Below are positions 5,848 through 9,085 of a stretch of DNA of 9,085 nucleotides, one piece after another. The translations under genes and the position numbers were made by a program. Origin of the DNA: Bacteroidales bacterium. GTDB lineage: Bacteria > Bacteroidota > Bacteroidia > Bacteroidales > UBA7960. The stretch covers positions 1 through 9,085 of the forward strand of contig SKYG01000365.1 in NCBI GenBank assembly GCA_007128045.1, written 5' to 3'. Under the pieces are notes generated by a model. That model was not told the origin of the DNA. It saw only the letters and a list, made by a program, of their open reading frames with translations, and did no database searches. Positions within the stretch are counted from its first letter, which is position 1; every line of letters begins with the position of its first letter.

Positions 5848-7539
5848 ATGAAAAAGTATTTCATATTGTTACTGGTGTGTATGCTGACTACACCTGCCAT
5901 ACCCCAGGGCTTTGAGATGTTTGAGCCAATCTCACAATATCAGGCCGACCGGGGAACTTTGGAGAGAAAGTATACCATAAAGCAAAGTCAGGAGTATTTC
6001 GACAGGATTGACAGGCTATACGAGGACTGGCATGCTGTATTGGATGAGATACATTATGGATCACTCTCTTCCGATGCGAAAGTTGAATACCTTCTATTTC
6101 GGAATTTTCTCAATAAATCGGCTTTTTTCCATTCATTAGAAAGGGAAGATGTTGAAAAGGTGGCCCATGTTACCGACTTTGCATCAGGACTATATGAATT
6201 CATAAGAGAAAGGAGAAGGGGAAAGACTGTTGACGGTGCGCAGATAGCTAAACTGTTTCACGAAGCTGCCATTCGTGTAAATCTGGCTGTCGAATTGCTC
6301 GAAGATCAACCTGAATTTGATTCATGGATGATTGCTGAAAGGGCTTCAGACGTCGTAAAGGACCTTCGTGAGAACCTGACCGAGGCCTATGGTTTTTATT
6401 ATGGCTATCATCCGGAGTTCACCTGGTGGGCTGAAAAACCCTATGAGGAACTTATCAAGGCGATTACATCCTACGAAGAGTTGTTAAAAGATCATTTTTC
6501 AAGTACATTGGCAAAAGATGATGGTAGTGGCATTGTTGGCAAGCCTGAAGGGCGACATGCTTTGATCAACCGCCTGCAGTATGAATATATCCCTTACACT
6601 CCGGAGGAATTGTTACAAGTGGGTGAGGAACAGTTGGCCTGGTGTCGTAATGAAATGATCACAGCCTCTCGTGATATGGGATTTGGCGACGACTGGAGGG
6701 CTGCACTGGAATATGTGAAAGATCAATACGTACCTGCTGGTGAACAACCGGAAATGATAAACCGGCTTGCGGAAGAAGCTATTGCCTTTATTGAAGTGAA
6801 TGATCTGTTGACAGTGCCTGAGCTTGCAAAAGAAACCTGGCGAATGGTGATGATGAGCCCCGAAAGGCAATTGGTGAGTCCGTTTTTTCTTGGCGGTGAA
6901 GCCATCTGGATATCGTTTCCGACAAATACCATGGATCATGATGCCAAGCTGATGAGCATGCGTGGCAACAATCCCCATTTCTGCATGGCTGTCGTACATC
7001 ATGAATTGATTGCAGGCCATCATATGCAAGGGTTTATGAATCAACGGTATAAGCCACATCGAAGAATGCTGGGAAGTCCATTCTGGCTCGAAGGCTGGGC
7101 CCTTCACTGGGAGTTCCTGCTATACGAGATGGGCCTGCCACAAACACCTGAAGACAGGATGGGCTTTTTATTTTGGAGAAAACACAGGGCGGCGAGAATC
7201 ATTTTCTCTCTTAAATACCACCTGGAAGAAATGACCCCTCAGGAGTGTATCGACTTTCTTGTGCATGAAGTCGGGCATGAAAGAGCCAATGCTGAAGCCG
7301 AAGTGAGGCGTTCATTTACAGGTCGATATGATCCCTTATATCAATTGGCCTATATGATCGGAGGAATACAATTTAAAGCACTAAAGGCTGAACTGGTTGA
7401 CACCGGTGAAATGACTATAAAACAATTTCATGATGCAGTAATGCGACAAAACAACATACCTGTTGAACTGCTGAGAGCTGTTCTGAAAGGGGAAGAGCTT
7501 CCCGAAAATTATTCCACATCCTGGCGATTCCTGGAGTAG
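5848..7539 (+). CDS. DUF885-family exported zinc metallopeptidase
   Basis: A 563-residue protein. I start it at ATG 5848 (MKKYFILLLVCMLTTPAIPQ), which gives a standard signal peptide; the in-frame ATG at 5794 only adds translated heptamer repeat. The zinc-peptidase core is HHELIAGHHMQG (384-395), a variant of the DUF885 HExxPGHHLQ motif with Ala for Pro, carrying H385, E386 and the histidines at 391-392. EGWALHWEF (415-423) supplies the downstream glutamates, and YMIGGIQF near the C-terminus is another family landmark. DUF885 proteins are gluzincin-like and mostly uncharacterised; peptidase activity is inferred from the motif. The substrate is unknown, probably short peptides in the periplasm. 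It follows galM by 63 bases on the same strand and precedes the transporter by 69, so co-transcription is likely. Confidence 0.9.
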   Translation: MKKYFILLLVCMLTTPAIPQGFEMFEPISQYQADRGTLERKYTIKQSQEYFDRIDRLYEDWHAVLDEIHYGSLSSDAKVEYLLFRNFLNKSAFFHSLEREDVEKVAHVTDFASGLYEFIRERRRGKTVDGAQIAKLFHEAAIRVNLAVELLEDQPEFDSWMIAERASDVVKDLRENLTEAYGFYYGYHPEFTWWAEKPYEELIKAITSYEELLKDHFSSTLAKDDGSGIVGKPEGRHALINRLQYEYIPYTPEELLQVGEEQLAWCRNEMITASRDMGFGDDWRAALEYVKDQYVPAGEQPEMINRLAEEAIAFIEVNDLLTVPELAKETWRMVMMSPERQLVSPFFLGGEAIWISFPTNTMDHDAKLMSMRGNNPHFCMAVVHHELIAGHHMQGFMNQRYKPHRRMLGSPFWLEGWALHWEFLLYEMGLPQTPEDRMGFLFWRKHRAARIIFSLKYHLEEMTPQECIDFLVHEVGHERANAEAEVRRSFTGRYDPLYQLAYMIGGIQFKALKAELVDTGEMTIKQFHDAVMRQNNIPVELLRAVLKGEELPENYSTSWRFLE

Positions 7540-7570
7540 GCAATGATGCATCAGAACCTGATGATTATCA

Positions 7571-7598
7571 TTTGAAACCATTGAATTCTGGTTTAAAT
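7571..7598. promoter_or_regulatory. Imperfect dyad before the transporter gene
   Basis: AAACCA (7575-7580) and TGGTTT (7589-7594) are complementary around an eight-base spacer. The pairing can extend with TTT and AAA on the outside across one bulged G. It lies in the 69-base gap after the peptidase gene and ends about ten bases before the transporter ATG. It could be a weak hairpin affecting translation or a regulator site. No exact TAnnTTTG promoter box is seen in the gap. Confidence 0.25.
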
Positions 7599-7608
7599 AT
7601 CGCATGCC

Positions 7609-9078
7609 ATGCAAAACAAACAGCAGTTCTTCTCCAATAAACTTGGATTTCTTTTCGCGGCCATCGCCATGGCCGTTGGTACCGGGAACATATGGCGGTT
7701 CCCGCGAATGGCAGCAGCCAATGGAGGAGGTGCCTTTCTTATCGTTCTGATTATTGGCGTCGTGGTGTTCTCTGTTCCCTTGCTGATGTCTGAGATGGCT
7801 ATTGGGCGTCATACGCGAAAAGGTTCTGTCGGCGCCGTGGGTGATTTCATGGGCAAGCAGTTTTCCTGGATCGGTGCCTGGATGGGGTTTGTATGCATTG
7901 CCATTATGTTTTACTATTCTGTGGTGGCTGGCTGGACAATCAAATATATTTTATTGTCATTGCAAGGTGCCTTTTCTCAGGGTAGCAACACAACGGATAT
8001 CTGGGAGACCTTCTCTGCAAACCCTAGACAAACCATTCTTTTTCACCTGATCGCCATGGCCATGACATTTGGTATACTCTTTCAGGGAGTTAGCAAAGGA
8101 ATTGAACGGTTTTCGAAGATCATACTTCCATTGCTCGCGGTATTATTGGTCATTGGTGCGATAAGGGCCCTTACCCTTCCAGGCGCCTCTCTGGGAGTGA
8201 AGTATCTGTTTAATGTGGATATGGAATACTTGCTGAATCCCCGAACCTGGCTCGAAGGGTTTACCCAGGCCGCGTGGTCAACCGGAGCAGGATGGGCATT
8301 ACTTATGACCTATGCCATCTATACAAAACCAAAGGATGCCATTGGGGGCAGTATGTTTGGTGTCGTATTTGCTGATGTGGCTGTAGCTGTTATTGCAGGT
8401 CTTGCCATTTTACCTACAATCTTTGCACTTGCCCCAAGCCTGGATTATGCACACACTGCCCTTGAATCTGGCAATGTCGGGTTGACATTCATTTATATGT
8501 CAGAACTGTTTACTACCATGCCCGGAGGTTTTTACATGTCTCTGTTTTTCTTCCTCTGTCTGGCTTTTGCCGCAATATCCTCCCTGATCTCTATGGTTGA
8601 AGTTGGGGTGGCCAACCTGGTGACTGCCGGATGGGAAAGAAGACGCGCTGTGCTATTTACCTGTGCTGTCGGGTTCCTTTGCGGCATTCCTTCAGCCTAT
8701 AGCCTGAAATTCCTCGATAACCAGGATTTTGTCTGGGGGGTCGCCTTGCTTGTTAGCGGAATGTTCACCGCAGTGGCCATCATGAAGTTTGGCGTGGAAA
8801 AGATCAGGGTTGAACACCTGAACGAGGCAGGGGCGAAAATGAAGACGGGAAGATGGTACAATGTACTTATCTATATAAATCCATTTATTATCATTACACT
8901 GTTTGCATGGTTAATCTATCAATCTATCGTTTCTGACATCGATAACTGGTGGAATCCTTTTAGGGTAGCTAGTACAGGCAGCATGGTGGTTCAATGGATG
9001 ATTGTTATCGTGGTGCTTATTGCAGCAAACCGTTGGTTAACCAGCTATTTCAATCCAGATAATACTATTGATATATAG
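7609..9078 (+). CDS. Na+-dependent transporter, NSS/SNF (LeuT-fold) family
   Basis: A complete 489-residue inner-membrane symporter with about 12 hydrophobic helices (roughly 11-32, 41-60, 87-118, 142-160, 170-187, 217-238, 246-274, 289-305, 307-334, 346-362, 373-393, 419-440, with one more at 458-476; one of these may not span). The TM1 motif AVGTGNIWRFP (22-32) carries N27, equivalent to the LeuT Na1 ligand, and AANGGGAF (36-43) follows. Y102/Y103 in TM3 match LeuT Y107/Y108, and S324/S325 in TM8 match the Na2 ligands T354/S355. TM1 differs from LeuT in having Ala-Met at 20-21 instead of Gly-Asn. The family moves amino acids and related amines with sodium; the substrate here is not readable. 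Next to a peptidase gene, amino-acid uptake is the natural guess. Confidence 0.93.
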   Translation: MQNKQQFFSNKLGFLFAAIAMAVGTGNIWRFPRMAAANGGGAFLIVLIIGVVVFSVPLLMSEMAIGRHTRKGSVGAVGDFMGKQFSWIGAWMGFVCIAIMFYYSVVAGWTIKYILLSLQGAFSQGSNTTDIWETFSANPRQTILFHLIAMAMTFGILFQGVSKGIERFSKIILPLLAVLLVIGAIRALTLPGASLGVKYLFNVDMEYLLNPRTWLEGFTQAAWSTGAGWALLMTYAIYTKPKDAIGGSMFGVVFADVAVAVIAGLAILPTIFALAPSLDYAHTALESGNVGLTFIYMSELFTTMPGGFYMSLFFFLCLAFAAISSLISMVEVGVANLVTAGWERRRAVLFTCAVGFLCGIPSAYSLKFLDNQDFVWGVALLVSGMFTAVAIMKFGVEKIRVEHLNEAGAKMKTGRWYNVLIYINPFIIITLFAWLIYQSIVSDIDNWWNPFRVASTGSMVVQWMIVIVVLIAANRWLTSYFNPDNTIDI

Positions 9079-9085
9079 TACCGTC

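Noticed and set aside
6613..7107. A 164-codon minus-strand open frame
   Set aside because: It is antisense to the zinc-motif region of the peptidase, and its His-rich text mirrors codon use on the other strand.
7381..7812. A 143-codon minus-strand open frame bridging the peptidase and transporter genes
   Set aside because: It crosses two well-supported genes on the other strand, and its translation has no recognisable domain.
1..9085. CRISPR array, tRNA, rRNA, insertion sequence or integrase
   Set aside because: No spaced direct repeats, cloverleaf, rRNA-like stretch, transposase motif or terminal inverted repeats were seen on either strand.

Overview
The window looks like a piece of a Bacteroidota chromosome, probably from an anaerobic or facultative, polysaccharide-degrading lineage. 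Four things support this: a stranded type IX secretion (T9SS) C-terminal sorting tail, no convincing Shine-Dalgarno sequences before the starts, one exact match to the Bacteroidota -7 promoter box (TAnnTTTG), and heptanucleotide tandem-repeat patches between genes. An oxygen-sensitive glycyl-radical enzyme and its activase point to anaerobic metabolism.

Layout. Positions 1-1621 hold a two-gene minus-strand unit: a short radical-SAM activase (836-1621), then the first 274 residues of a glycyl-radical enzyme of the 4-hydroxyproline dehydratase (HypD) type that runs off the left edge. Positions 1622-2134 are an intergenic region between divergent units. It holds gene debris, including a T9SS sorting tail with no gene attached, plus small dyads and a promoter candidate. 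The plus-strand genes follow: an exported iduronate-2-sulfatase-like sulfatase (2135-3727), L-ribulose-5-phosphate 4-epimerase AraD (3904-4605), a lipoprotein aldose 1-epimerase (4618-5784), an exported DUF885 zinc metallopeptidase (5848-7539) and a complete Na+-dependent NSS/SNF-family transporter (7609-9078).

How the genes may work together (inference). The sulfatase, mutarotase and AraD fit desulfation and catabolism of a sulfated, pentose-containing glycan. The peptidase, the amino-acid-type transporter and the HypD-like enzyme fit use of peptides and hydroxyproline. Together they would suit a hydroxyproline-rich, arabinosylated glycoprotein or an algal or plant wall polymer. No SusC/SusD pair, glycoside hydrolase or regulator is in view, so this is only a hypothesis.

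Every intact gene belongs to a recognisable family, and I see no clearly new multi-gene system. The points most worth a second look are the orphan T9SS tail, the heptamer repeats at gene junctions (one forms the activase C-terminus and stop, the other falsely extends the peptidase N-terminus), the insertion in the HypD-like enzyme, and the alanine-type sulfatase motif.
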